Of a DNA stretch of 64,000 bases, positions 45,462 to 53,401 are shown piece after piece (within the stretch, counting starts at the first letter, position 1; each line of letters starts with the position of its first letter). The position numbers were made by a program, and so were the translations under genes. The notes under the pieces were generated by a model. It had not been told where the DNA came from and did not search any database. It worked only from the letters and a program-made list of their open reading frames with translations. Origin of the DNA: Shewanella donghaensis. Its GTDB lineage: Bacteria > Pseudomonadota > Gammaproteobacteria > Enterobacterales > Shewanellaceae. Where the stretch lies: the NCBI RefSeq assembly GCF_007567505.1, contig NZ_CP041783.1, forward strand, positions 3,658,001-3,722,000, given 5' to 3'.

Positions 45462-46286
45462 TTGATGTCAAAAGGGTTATTCAGCAAAGCAGGATTAGCA
45501 ATATCACTTTTTTTATTTTCGTTTGTTGCGCAAGCTGCATTGTCACATCTGAGTATTAATAGTCGCCAATTTGAGCTTGGGCAACATCCCAAATTTAAAC
45601 TGAATATCGTTGCGGGTAAGAATGACCTTTCAAGGATCAGCTTTCATGTGCGTCAACATGTTGGTGACAAAGAGGTCCTTGAAGAGCTAATGGTGCAGCC
45701 AGTTAATGGTTTTATGCTTTATGCTATTGGTGTTGATGATGTGAAAGACCCGAATGCTAAACTTATCGTTAGTCATTACAAGGGGAATAATTGGCAGCAG
45801 TTTTCGGTAATACCGGTATTTGATGCGCCTTTTATTAAAACCAACAGTAAGACTGAAATTAACATCAATACCAGCAATCAGCCTAAAAAAGTGGCGCCAA
45901 TGCCACAGGTTAAATCTAGCCAGAAAAACCAGCTAGCTGTCACAGCACCTAAACCTTCAAAACCCCAAGCACAAGTTTTACCTGCAACTATGGTTTCCAG
46001 CAGCGCTAGTGAGTTAGGTGCTAGTTGTATTATCGAGCGTAATTCAACAGAGACACTGTGGCGGATAGCATCTCGTTACGCTAAACCATGGGAAACCAAT
46101 GTTTATGCGGTCATGCTGGCTATTTTTGAAGCGAACCCTCAGGCTTTTTCGAAGCAAAAAATATACTTAATAAGACAGGATATACAGCTAGTCTGCCCGA
46201 CAGTTAATCAACTAAATCAATACCTAAGCAAAGCTGAAGACAAGTTGGCATTTGAAGCTTTAGACCGTAAACAGAGAAGTCATTAA
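45462..46286 (+). CDS. FimV-like protein with N-terminal signal peptide
   Basis: A 274-residue exported protein. The signal peptide ends near FVAQA-ALSHL (about residue 25). The N-terminal part (LSINSRQFELGQHPKFKLNIVAG) recalls the FimV/pilus-assembly N-terminal domain. A Pro/Lys/Ser-rich linker follows, then a segment TLWRIASRYA...VYAVMLAIFEANPQAF...KIYLIRQDIQLVCP (about 196-250) that matches the FimV core/LysM-like motif. Long FimV proteins help assemble type IV pili and polar structures; this short version lacks the cytoplasmic C-terminal half and any clear second membrane segment. Its role is unproven. The start could be M1 or M2. Confidence 0.68.
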   Translation: MMSKGLFSKAGLAISLFLFSFVAQAALSHLSINSRQFELGQHPKFKLNIVAGKNDLSRISFHVRQHVGDKEVLEELMVQPVNGFMLYAIGVDDVKDPNAKLIVSHYKGNNWQQFSVIPVFDAPFIKTNSKTEININTSNQPKKVAPMPQVKSSQKNQLAVTAPKPSKPQAQVLPATMVSSSASELGASCIIERNSTETLWRIASRYAKPWETNVYAVMLAIFEANPQAFSKQKIYLIRQDIQLVCPTVNQLNQYLSKAEDKLAFEALDRKQRSH

Positions 46287-46293
46287 ATAGCGC

Positions 46294-46322
46294 TTGTTTG
46301 GGGTGAACACTTACTGTACTAT
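46294..46322 (+). promoter_or_regulatory. Candidate rpmE promoter
   Basis: TTGTTT (46294-46299) and TACTAT (46317-46322) with a 17-base spacer, followed by a GC-rich discriminator TGCGCGCC typical of ribosomal-protein promoters. Confidence 0.45.
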
Positions 46323-46329
46323 TGCGCGC

Positions 46330-46409
46330 CTAAAACACTATTGTTAACGCATGTGGTACTCAACTTCGGGTTGGGAGAGCGACATGGCCTCTACTAAAAG
46401 GTAATCCAA
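46330..46409 (+). promoter_or_regulatory. Possible L31 autoregulatory leader
   Basis: The roughly 80-base leader holds a stem-loop CTCAAC-TTCGG-GTTGGG followed by GAGAGCGACATGGCC and an AAAAGGTAA ribosome-binding region. Structured leaders that bind L31 are known upstream of rpmE in gammaproteobacteria; identity with that family is inferred from position and one hairpin only. Confidence 0.35.
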
Positions 46410-46622
46410 ATGAAAACAGGTATCCACCCAGACTACGCTGAAATTACTGCAACTTGTACTTGTGGTAACATCATTAAAGTAAATTCAACTGCAGGTAAAA
46501 GCCTTCACTTGGACGTATGTGGCGCATGTCACCCATTCTACACTGGTACTCAGAAAGTTGTAGACACTGGCGGTCGTATCGACAAGTTCAACAAGCGCTT
46601 TGGTGCACTTGCTAAGAAGTAA
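46410..46622 (+). CDS. rpmE: 50S ribosomal protein L31
   Basis: A 70-residue L31 of the zinc-binding (C+) type with cysteines C16, C18, C37 and C40 (CTCG...CGACH). The start [16 protein letters not shown] and end DKFNKRFG are typical. L31 bridges the two ribosomal subunits. Many bacteria also carry a zinc-free paralogue used in zinc shortage; none is seen in this window. It is a single gene with its own terminator. Confidence 0.97.
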   Translation: MKTGIHPDYAEITATCTCGNIIKVNSTAGKSLHLDVCGACHPFYTGTQKVVDTGGRIDKFNKRFGALAKK

Positions 46623-46640
46623 TTGCCGACGCAATTATTT

Positions 46641-46669
46641 AAAAAAAGACGCCTTTGGCGTCTTTTTTT
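46641..46669 (+). terminator. rpmE terminator
   Basis: AAAAAAAGACGCC-TTT-GGCGTCTTTTTTT, a strong hairpin 18 bases after the stop. The following 46670-47060 stretch is very AT-rich and shows no gene, only the leader of the malic enzyme gene. Confidence 0.85.
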
Positions 46670-47060
46670 GTTTTAGCAGGTTTTAAAACAATAAAAGTTA
46701 CAAAAATATCATTTTTTTAGTTATAAATTATATAAAGGCTACTAAGTTAATAATATTGTTGCTTAGACAAACTATTTGTAACTTATCGACCCATTCCCCG
46801 CTTTTTATTATCAAATCTTGTTATTTTTCTACATTATTAAGTCTTTGATTCTTAATGTGATGATTAATCTAATGATCCAAAACTGTAACTTGATCAAATT
46901 TTGATTATTAAAGATAACTTTTGTTATTTTTTGATTTATAATCCTTTCAGAAAGCGATCGCTGACAGATGTTGTTTGATCTTAAGCCACCATTTAATCAC
47001 CTCGTTTTCACTGAATTAATTTTACTCAGCCGTATAACTTGCCTCATTCAGGAAAATAAA

Positions 47061-48308
47061 ATGTCAGATTTTCGCCAACAAGCTCTCGATTATCATGAAT
47101 TCCCAGTTGCAGGTAAAACTGCAGTTAGTCTAACTAAACCAGCTCAAACGAGCCATGATCTGTCGCTGGCGTATAGTCCTGGCGTGGCGGAGCCTGTAAG
47201 AGAGATTGCGGCAAACCCTGACAATGCTTACCGTTATACAAATAAAGGTAATACGGTTGCTGTGATATCAAATGGTACTGCTATTCTAGGCTTGGGTAAC
47301 TTAGGCCCATTAGCATCAAAACCTGTCATGGAAGGTAAAGCACTTTTATTTAAGCGCTTCGCTAATATTGATTCAATTGATATTGAAGTGAAGCACAGAA
47401 CAACGGCAGACTTTATTAATACGGTTGAATCTATTGCTGATACTTTTGGTGGCATTAACTTAGAAGATATTAAAGCACCTGAATGTTTTGAGATTGAACG
47501 AGAATTGATTTCTCGCTGTAATGTTCCTGTATTCCATGATGATCAACATGGTACGGCAATTGTTACTACTGCAGGCATGCTGAATGCGTTAGAAATTCAA
47601 GGCAAGAAAATTGAAGACGCTGTATTTGTTTGTTTAGGTGCTGGTGCAGCGGCTATTGCCTGTATGACCATGATGGTTAAATGTGGTGCGCAACGTGAAA
47701 ATGTATACATGCTTGATAGACAAGGTGTGATCCATACTCGCCGCGAAGACATTAATGAATATAAAGCTTTATTTGCTAATAATACTGATAAACGTACTTT
47801 GCAGGATGTGATCAAAGATGCCGATGCATTTTTAGGACTTTCTGGTGCTGACTTATTAAAAGCAGAAGACATTGCTTTAATGGCACCTAACCCAGTTATC
47901 TTTGCTTGTTCAAATCCTGATCCTGAAATTAAACCTGAATTGGCTCATGAAATACGTAAAGATTTAATTATGGGTACAGGTCGCAGTGATTATCCTAACC
48001 AAGTGAATAACGTATTGTGTTTCCCATTCATCTTTAGAGGCGCGCTTGATGTTAGAGCAAGCATGATTAATGATGAAATGAAAATTGCAGCAGTTAAAGC
48101 GCTCGCGGCTATCGCTAAAGAGCCGGTTCCTGCTGAAGTGTTAGCTGCATACCCAGATGTTGATTCATTAACTTTCGGGCCTGAATATGTACTGCCAAAG
48201 CCAATGGACCCTCGTTTATTGAAAAATATTGCTAGCGCCGTTTCACAAGCTGCAATTGATTCTGGTGTGGCGGTACTGAATAAAGTACCAACAGATTATT
48301 CTTTTTAA
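47061..48308 (+). CDS. Malic enzyme (oxaloacetate-decarboxylating malate dehydrogenase), short form
   Basis: A 415-residue protein from the preferred start at 47061 (MSDFRQQALDYHEFPVAGK, with AGGA 9 bases upstream); the frame is open from 46968. It converts malate to pyruvate and CO2 with NAD(P)+. Conserved regions are SLAYSPGVAEP, the FHDDQHGTAIV metal/substrate site and the nucleotide-binding fold CLGAGAAAIAC. It resembles the catalytic half of MaeB but lacks the C-terminal phosphotransacetylase-like domain, so it is the short form. NAD or NADP preference cannot be read from sequence with confidence. Confidence 0.9.
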   Translation: MSDFRQQALDYHEFPVAGKTAVSLTKPAQTSHDLSLAYSPGVAEPVREIAANPDNAYRYTNKGNTVAVISNGTAILGLGNLGPLASKPVMEGKALLFKRFANIDSIDIEVKHRTTADFINTVESIADTFGGINLEDIKAPECFEIERELISRCNVPVFHDDQHGTAIVTTAGMLNALEIQGKKIEDAVFVCLGAGAAAIACMTMMVKCGAQRENVYMLDRQGVIHTRREDINEYKALFANNTDKRTLQDVIKDADAFLGLSGADLLKAEDIALMAPNPVIFACSNPDPEIKPELAHEIRKDLIMGTGRSDYPNQVNNVLCFPFIFRGALDVRASMINDEMKIAAVKALAAIAKEPVPAEVLAAYPDVDSLTFGPEYVLPKPMDPRLLKNIASAVSQAAIDSGVAVLNKVPTDYSF

Positions 48309-48342
48309 TAAAGAGTATTCTTGCTATTAAAGATTAATATTG

Positions 48343-48370
48343 AAAGAGGGCTTTTATGCCCTCTTTTTTT
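48343..48370 (+). terminator. Malic enzyme gene terminator
   Basis: AAAGAGGGC-TTTTAT-GCCCTCTTTTTTT, 34 bases after the stop. Confidence 0.85.
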
Positions 48371-48602
48371 CTGTCTAAATTTCAGTGGTGTTAATATGTG
48401 AAGTCACCGACTTAAAACGTATAAATATCATTATTTATCTGGAGCATATGTTAACTGTGTTCTGTTCATTTACAGGATTAAGTTGCCTTTTGTTTGAGGC
48501 TGCTGAATAATCAAAATACATTGGCAATATTTGAATAATAATAACTTGCCAAGTACCAATAATAATGACTTTTGATCGCTGTGTTTAGCAGGATGCTGAT
48601 AA

Positions 48603-50489
48603 ATGAAATTAACTAAAATATTAACCAACAAACTTGTCAGCTTTTGGTTGTTATCACTTACGGCTGTTGGCTTTATCTTTCTTTTGGGATCGTTAGTCAG
48701 TTTTACCCAACTGACATTTAAGTTTCAGCAACAAAAAGTCACCCAGTTAGAATCGATGCTCGTAGAGCATTATCAATCTGACAGCTTATGGGATTTACAT
48801 GCGTGGCTTCCGCCGATGTTAATTGCCTACAATGCTAATTCGTTTAAATTAACCCGTGAAAATCAGCTGCTGTTTGAGTACCACTCTCCTAATCCCCAGG
48901 GTAATCCCACTCTTTTTAAGCATTCGCTAGGCGAAAAATCTGACTTGATTATGGAGCTGACATTACCTCAGCCCTCGCTATTAAATCAACTAGGCTGGTA
49001 TGAATATTTAAGCTTACTGATCGCACTAGTCGCCATTGGCTTGTTTGTTCGCTATGGCCTGCGATGGTTTACTGAAGAGTTAGATGGCATAGAGCAAATT
49101 GCTCAGCGAAGTCATTTAATTATGGATGGGAAACATCAACAAGCACTCGAATTTACCGGTAAAGCCCGCCCTCGTTTAATTAATCGTGCCATGACCAAAT
49201 TGCTTGAGCAACTCCAAGATGCGCAAAAAGAACGTGGGCGTTTTGATCAATTTATTCGCTCGAAAACTTTTTTGGATCCCAGCACCCGTATTGGTAACCG
49301 TATCTTTTTTGAAAATAGATTAGAAGCTTTAACCCATCAACATAGCATGATAGCCCATGGTGCGGTGCTATTGATGAACTTTGATGATTTAGATTTGCTG
49401 CAACAGCAGCATGGCGACGAGGCAGTCAATGAGCAATTAAATGATCTAGTGCAAGCAATACAAAAACTCTTAAGTGATGTTGAGGATACGATATTTGCTC
49501 GCTATGCCTTTAATCAGTTTATTGTCGTAGCACCACAATTCTCACTTACTGAGGCTGACTCGTTAGCCAATAAGTTATTGAAAATCGGCATTAGTCAATT
49601 ACAGAATCAATCTGACTCGCAAGATAACTATGTACATTTAGGTGCCGCCTTTTATAAAGCAGGCGATACGCAAGAGCAGATTTTAGAAGAAGTGGAAATG
49701 GCTTTAAAAGCGGCGCAATTACAACGCAGTAATAATTGGTTTATGTATGACAAAGGCGCGGTGGATAAAGAAATTGCCAAGGGTTCAGTTCGTTGGCGCA
49801 GCTTTTTAGAAAACACGTTAGTTAATCGCCGTTTTGTCGCGATTACAGAAAAGGTAATGGACAGTGACGATATTGCTTGTCATCAGGAAGTCTTCAGCCG
49901 TGCGATTGATAATCAAGGTAATGAAATAAGAGCCACGCTATTTATCCCAATGGCAAATAAGTGTGGTTTGATGCCACAAGTTGAGCGTCAGTTACTCGAA
50001 ACAGTCCTATTCGAATTGATGGCTAACAATCAAGACGTATTTAGCGTGAATCTGAGTTTGGATTCATTAACCAGTCGAGCCTTTATTCGTTGGCTAAAAA
50101 GTACGTTATTGGAACACCGACCTTTAGCATCAAGACTGATTTTTGAAGTGACCGAAGATATTGTTGTTAAACATCAACAGGATTTGGCCGAAAACCTCGA
50201 TATGCTTCGCAAAATGGGATCGCGGTTATGCGTTGATCATGTTGGTTTACAAGTTGTAGGGACACATTACATCCAAGAGTGTCATTTTGATTTAGTAAAA
50301 CTGCATCGCTCTATCATTCAGCAAATCCATTTAAAGTCTGAAAATCAGCTGTTCATTAGAAGCTTAATTGGTGGTCTATATCGTGCTGAGGTGCAGGTTT
50401 TCGCTGAAGGAGTGACTAGCTTTGAAGAGTGGCAAACTTTGAAAATCCTCGGTGTTAGTGCCGCTCAGGGGGATTTTTTTAATCAGTAG
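48603..50489 (+). CDS. csrD: CsrD/MshH: degenerate GGDEF-EAL protein
   Basis: A 628-residue inner-membrane protein with two N-terminal membrane segments (FWLLSLTAVGFIFLLGSL and LLIALVAIGLFVRYGL) flanking a periplasmic loop. The GGDEF-like domain lacks the motif (ARYAFNQFIV instead of GGDEF), and the EAL-like domain is also degenerate (CHQEVFSRAI). This matches CsrD, which binds rather than turns over cyclic di-GMP and targets CsrB/C small RNAs to RNase E; in the MSHA locus the same gene is called mshH. It lies at the head of the msh cluster, separated from mshI by a 392-base gap. Confidence 0.9.
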   Translation: MKLTKILTNKLVSFWLLSLTAVGFIFLLGSLVSFTQLTFKFQQQKVTQLESMLVEHYQSDSLWDLHAWLPPMLIAYNANSFKLTRENQLLFEYHSPNPQGNPTLFKHSLGEKSDLIMELTLPQPSLLNQLGWYEYLSLLIALVAIGLFVRYGLRWFTEELDGIEQIAQRSHLIMDGKHQQALEFTGKARPRLINRAMTKLLEQLQDAQKERGRFDQFIRSKTFLDPSTRIGNRIFFENRLEALTHQHSMIAHGAVLLMNFDDLDLLQQQHGDEAVNEQLNDLVQAIQKLLSDVEDTIFARYAFNQFIVVAPQFSLTEADSLANKLLKIGISQLQNQSDSQDNYVHLGAAFYKAGDTQEQILEEVEMALKAAQLQRSNNWFMYDKGAVDKEIAKGSVRWRSFLENTLVNRRFVAITEKVMDSDDIACHQEVFSRAIDNQGNEIRATLFIPMANKCGLMPQVERQLLETVLFELMANNQDVFSVNLSLDSLTSRAFIRWLKSTLLEHRPLASRLIFEVTEDIVVKHQQDLAENLDMLRKMGSRLCVDHVGLQVVGTHYIQECHFDLVKLHRSIIQQIHLKSENQLFIRSLIGGLYRAEVQVFAEGVTSFEEWQTLKILGVSAAQGDFFNQ

Positions 50490-50881
50490 CGAATAGGTTA
50501 GCGCTGTCACCTTGGTACGGTAATTGTAATAGATATTCTATGTTGTCAAAAAAATCTCATTTTGCATTTTATCGTTAATGTTTTTTCAAAAGCACGTTAA
50601 GGTACCTGGAACGATAGGATGTGAAACTTGTGTATCAATAAATAACATTCTATCTTTGATATACACGATAATTATCTGATTATTTTTTCTATAAAATTAG
50701 ATGATTAGAGAGTAAAATGTCACAAGATATATTTTTGACGTATTTTTATCCTTTAAACGTTATTTTTACTGTTGAATGTTTGCTAGTTGCCTGCTGTTGT
50801 TGCGGGTTTGTTTTGTGGGTTTAGCACTTAATGTGTATCTACATAATTACATTTGATAGTCATCTACGCACAGGTTTCTGA
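50490..50881. other. Non-coding interval before mshI
   Basis: 392 AT-rich bases between csrD and the main msh gene run. No gene or clear terminator was found. It probably contains the promoter of the mshI-to-mshF operon, but no convincing pair of boxes could be chosen. Confidence 0.5.
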
Positions 50882-51826
50882 ATGAAAAATGGTTTTTTAA
50901 ATAAATTAACTTTTTGGCGCCAAAACATTCCAGTGGGTGAGCTTGGACTGTATGTAGCTGCGGACTCCATTTATGTGTTTAAAAGTAATGTGGGTGGCAC
51001 CGCGGAGCAACGAGCTGATTTAGCAACAGAACCTCAATCAAAATTTCCAATTGAAGGTGTTAGTTACAAAATTGCCTTTGATGGCGATAATTGGACCGAA
51101 GCTTTCACTGCCATTTTTGACGGTCACGGTGCAGCAAAGCTACAGATTGTACTTGGGGAAAGCTTCTATCAGTTAATAGCTGCAGATAAACCCAATGTTC
51201 CCGCAGAAGAATTAAAACAGGCACTGCTTTGGTCAGTTAAAGATTTAGTGTCAGAACCCGTGTCCAATATCCAATTAGATTATTTTGAGTCATCACTCAC
51301 CGCTAGCGGGAAAATAAATGTTGTTGTGGCAAATAAACAACAGTTATCAAACTTGGCTCAGGTGAGTGAAGAAAAGGGCTTTGTTATCGCAGGCATCAGT
51401 ATTGAAGAGCTGGCAATGACAACAATATTCCAAGATGATCTTTCTCACATGATTGTCAGCCATGTTTCCGGTCAGGAGTTGCTACTGACCGTAGTGAAAC
51501 AAGGTGAGCTGTTAATGCAGCGCCGAGTAAGAGGGTTTACTCAAATAGATAAAGCCAGTGCCCAAGATTTAGAATTTGGATTAGCAGATAACTTAAGTTT
51601 AGAAATTCAGCGCTCGATGGACTATTTCGAAAGTCAGCTACGTCAAGCACCTGTTGGCTCGATTGATTTACTCATTGGTGGTGAATATCAAGCCCTGGTG
51701 CCTTTAGTCTCACAAAATTTTAATCAAAATGTGAATGCTATTCAGCATGACTCTGTCAGTAGTCATTTCTCAATGATGTCTTACTCGCTATTGGCTGGTT
51801 CATTATTAACTGGAGGCAAAGCATGA
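50882..51826 (+). CDS. mshI: MSHA biogenesis protein MshI (PilM-like)
   Basis: A 314-residue protein with an actin-like PilM fold inferred from regions such as GELGLYVAADSIYVFK, VVVANKQQLSNLAQVSEEKGFVIAGISIE and the end IDLLIGGEYQALVPLVSQNF. PilM-type proteins sit on the cytoplasmic face and link the assembly ATPase to PilN/PilO. It overlaps the next gene by 4 bases (ATGA), showing translational coupling. It is the first gene of the main msh run. Confidence 0.87.
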   Translation: MKNGFLNKLTFWRQNIPVGELGLYVAADSIYVFKSNVGGTAEQRADLATEPQSKFPIEGVSYKIAFDGDNWTEAFTAIFDGHGAAKLQIVLGESFYQLIAADKPNVPAEELKQALLWSVKDLVSEPVSNIQLDYFESSLTASGKINVVVANKQQLSNLAQVSEEKGFVIAGISIEELAMTTIFQDDLSHMIVSHVSGQELLLTVVKQGELLMQRRVRGFTQIDKASAQDLEFGLADNLSLEIQRSMDYFESQLRQAPVGSIDLLIGGEYQALVPLVSQNFNQNVNAIQHDSVSSHFSMMSYSLLAGSLLTGGKA

Positions 51827-52422
51827 TTAAAACCACAGTTAATTTATTCAGTGCCGATTTATTACCGGCAAAGCTTAGATTGTCATTTGAAAGAATGATG
51901 ATGGCGGTAGCTGCTTTGGTTGTTATCACTACTATTATTTGGTCTATTGGTTTTTGGTCTGTTTCAGGCTTAGAAAAAACACATGCACAAATATCGAAAG
52001 AGCAGCAGCGGTTTAATGAACAAAAAAGTGATTTAGAATTACAAATTTCAAATCGAAAGCCTGACGCAGGTTTGGTTTCCAGAGTAGAACTGGGTCAACA
52101 ACGATTAGAACTTAAAAGATTATTATCTGCGGAAATAAAGCAACGAGATAATATGATCAGTCGTGGTTATTCGGGATTATTAACCGACCTTGCATCCGTA
52201 TCTGATAGTTCTGTGTGGTTAAAGCGTATTGTAATCAACGAGCAGCAGTTTGAGTTTGAAGGCTTTGGTGCTCACCCTCAAAGTATTCCATTATGGGTTG
52301 AGCGTTTAAAGAATACTGAAACCCTTAAAGGATATGCCTTTGCGACCATGACAATGGATCGAGGAGATGACCAACCCTTGGCATTTAAATTATCTAGCAC
52401 GCCAGAACAGGGGGCTAAATAA
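51823..52422 (+). CDS. PilN-domain MSHA biogenesis protein
   Basis: A 199-residue bitopic protein. The cytoplasmic N-terminus (MIKTTVNLFSADLLPAKLRLSFERM) has the PilN-type peptide that docks onto PilM; the membrane segment is VAALVVITTIIWSIGFWSV (about residues 29-47). A coiled-coil (about 53-110) and a small periplasmic ferredoxin-like domain follow. It sits between mshI and mshJ with overlaps on both sides. In some annotations it is regarded as the second part of mshI; I leave the symbol blank. Confidence 0.82.
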   Translation: MIKTTVNLFSADLLPAKLRLSFERMMMAVAALVVITTIIWSIGFWSVSGLEKTHAQISKEQQRFNEQKSDLELQISNRKPDAGLVSRVELGQQRLELKRLLSAEIKQRDNMISRGYSGLLTDLASVSDSSVWLKRIVINEQQFEFEGFGAHPQSIPLWVERLKNTETLKGYAFATMTMDRGDDQPLAFKLSSTPEQGAK

Positions 52423-53072
52423 TGAAGCAAACGTGGAATAAACTGGAGTCACAGTTTAATGTGCTAAGCCAAAGAGAGCGGGTGTTAATTACCGTCGCTA
52501 CTCTGGTGGTGATGGCGATGATTGTATATTTACCGGTTGAAAGTATTTGGCTTCAGCAGCAAAAATTATCAAAACAAGTCATTCAAATTGAGAATGAAAA
52601 TAATGTCTCAGTACAGCAAATTGACTTGTATGAACAAAGATTATCAATGGATCCGAATACCGATTATCGTAATCGGTTAGCGCTGATTGAAACGGAATCA
52701 GAGCAGATGGATGCCAATTTGGATGAACAGATGATCTCCATGGTACCCGCTAATTATATGCCTACCGTACTCACAAATCTGTTGGGTAATATTAACGATG
52801 TGAAGTTACTTTCGTTTGGTTCTATAGCGCCTAAAGCACTATTGCAGGTGGGTGAAGAGGACAAAATGAACCTCTATAGCCATGGCATTAGACTGACTTT
52901 AGAAGGTCGCTACTTCTCTATCTTGAAATTTATTGAATCAATTGAAGCGATGCCAGATAAGTTATATTGGAAAAGACTGAATTACCATGTTGATCAACAT
53001 CCCAATGCAACGGTTGAAATTGAGCTTTATACCTTAAGTATTAATAAGGAGTTTATTAGTGTTGCACAATAA
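52422..53072 (+). CDS. mshJ: MSHA biogenesis protein MshJ (PilO-like)
   Basis: A 216-residue PilO/GspM-like protein with one membrane segment (VLITVATLVVMAMIVYLPV, about residues 21-39), a coiled-coil (about 45-105) and a periplasmic domain (LLSFGSIAPKALL...YSHGIRLTLEGRYFSILKFIESIEAMPDKLYWKRL). It pairs with the PilN-type protein before it. The start overlaps the preceding stop by one base (TAATG), and the 3' end overlaps mshK by 14 bases. Confidence 0.87.
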   Translation: MKQTWNKLESQFNVLSQRERVLITVATLVVMAMIVYLPVESIWLQQQKLSKQVIQIENENNVSVQQIDLYEQRLSMDPNTDYRNRLALIETESEQMDANLDEQMISMVPANYMPTVLTNLLGNINDVKLLSFGSIAPKALLQVGEEDKMNLYSHGIRLTLEGRYFSILKFIESIEAMPDKLYWKRLNYHVDQHPNATVEIELYTLSINKEFISVAQ

Positions 53073-53388
53073 GCACATACTCATACTCACCCAAATTATC
53101 GCTTTAAGCTTTATATTTTTAAGCACATCGATAATGGCTAAATCACTGCGAGATCCAACGTTACCAGGTCAAGGTTTTGTTGTCAGCTCAACGAGTGTGA
53201 ATCAGCCTGAATCTTTGGTGCTCAATAGTATCGTGAACAGTAATAAACCCCATGCGGTTATTAACAACAAGATAGTATTTGTTGGCGACAGCATTGAAGG
53301 GGTACGAATTGAATATATTGGAAAGCATTATGTCAACTTGTCAGATGGCAGAAAACTAAAGCTATTTCAATCGATAACAGAGCGATAG
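53059..53388 (+). CDS. mshK: MSHA biogenesis protein MshK
   Basis: A 109-residue exported protein starting with GTG at 53059, supported by AAGGAG 7 bases upstream inside the end of mshJ. The signal peptide ends near STSIMA-KSLRDPT (about residue 27). The mature part DPTLPGQGF...LNSIVNSNKPHAVINNKIVFVGDSIEGVRIEYIGKHYVNLSDGRKLKLF resembles PilP/GspC-type homology regions that contact the secretin. It is followed by mshL after 13 bases. Confidence 0.87.
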   Translation: MLHNKHILILTQIIALSFIFLSTSIMAKSLRDPTLPGQGFVVSSTSVNQPESLVLNSIVNSNKPHAVINNKIVFVGDSIEGVRIEYIGKHYVNLSDGRKLKLFQSITER

Positions 53389-53401
53389 GAAAACAATAAC
53401 A

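Noticed and set aside
50513..50528. Sigma-54-like TGGTAC-N5-TTGTA upstream of mshI
   Set aside because: The -24 GG is present but the essential -12 GC is GT, and the site is over 350 bases from mshI; too weak to list.
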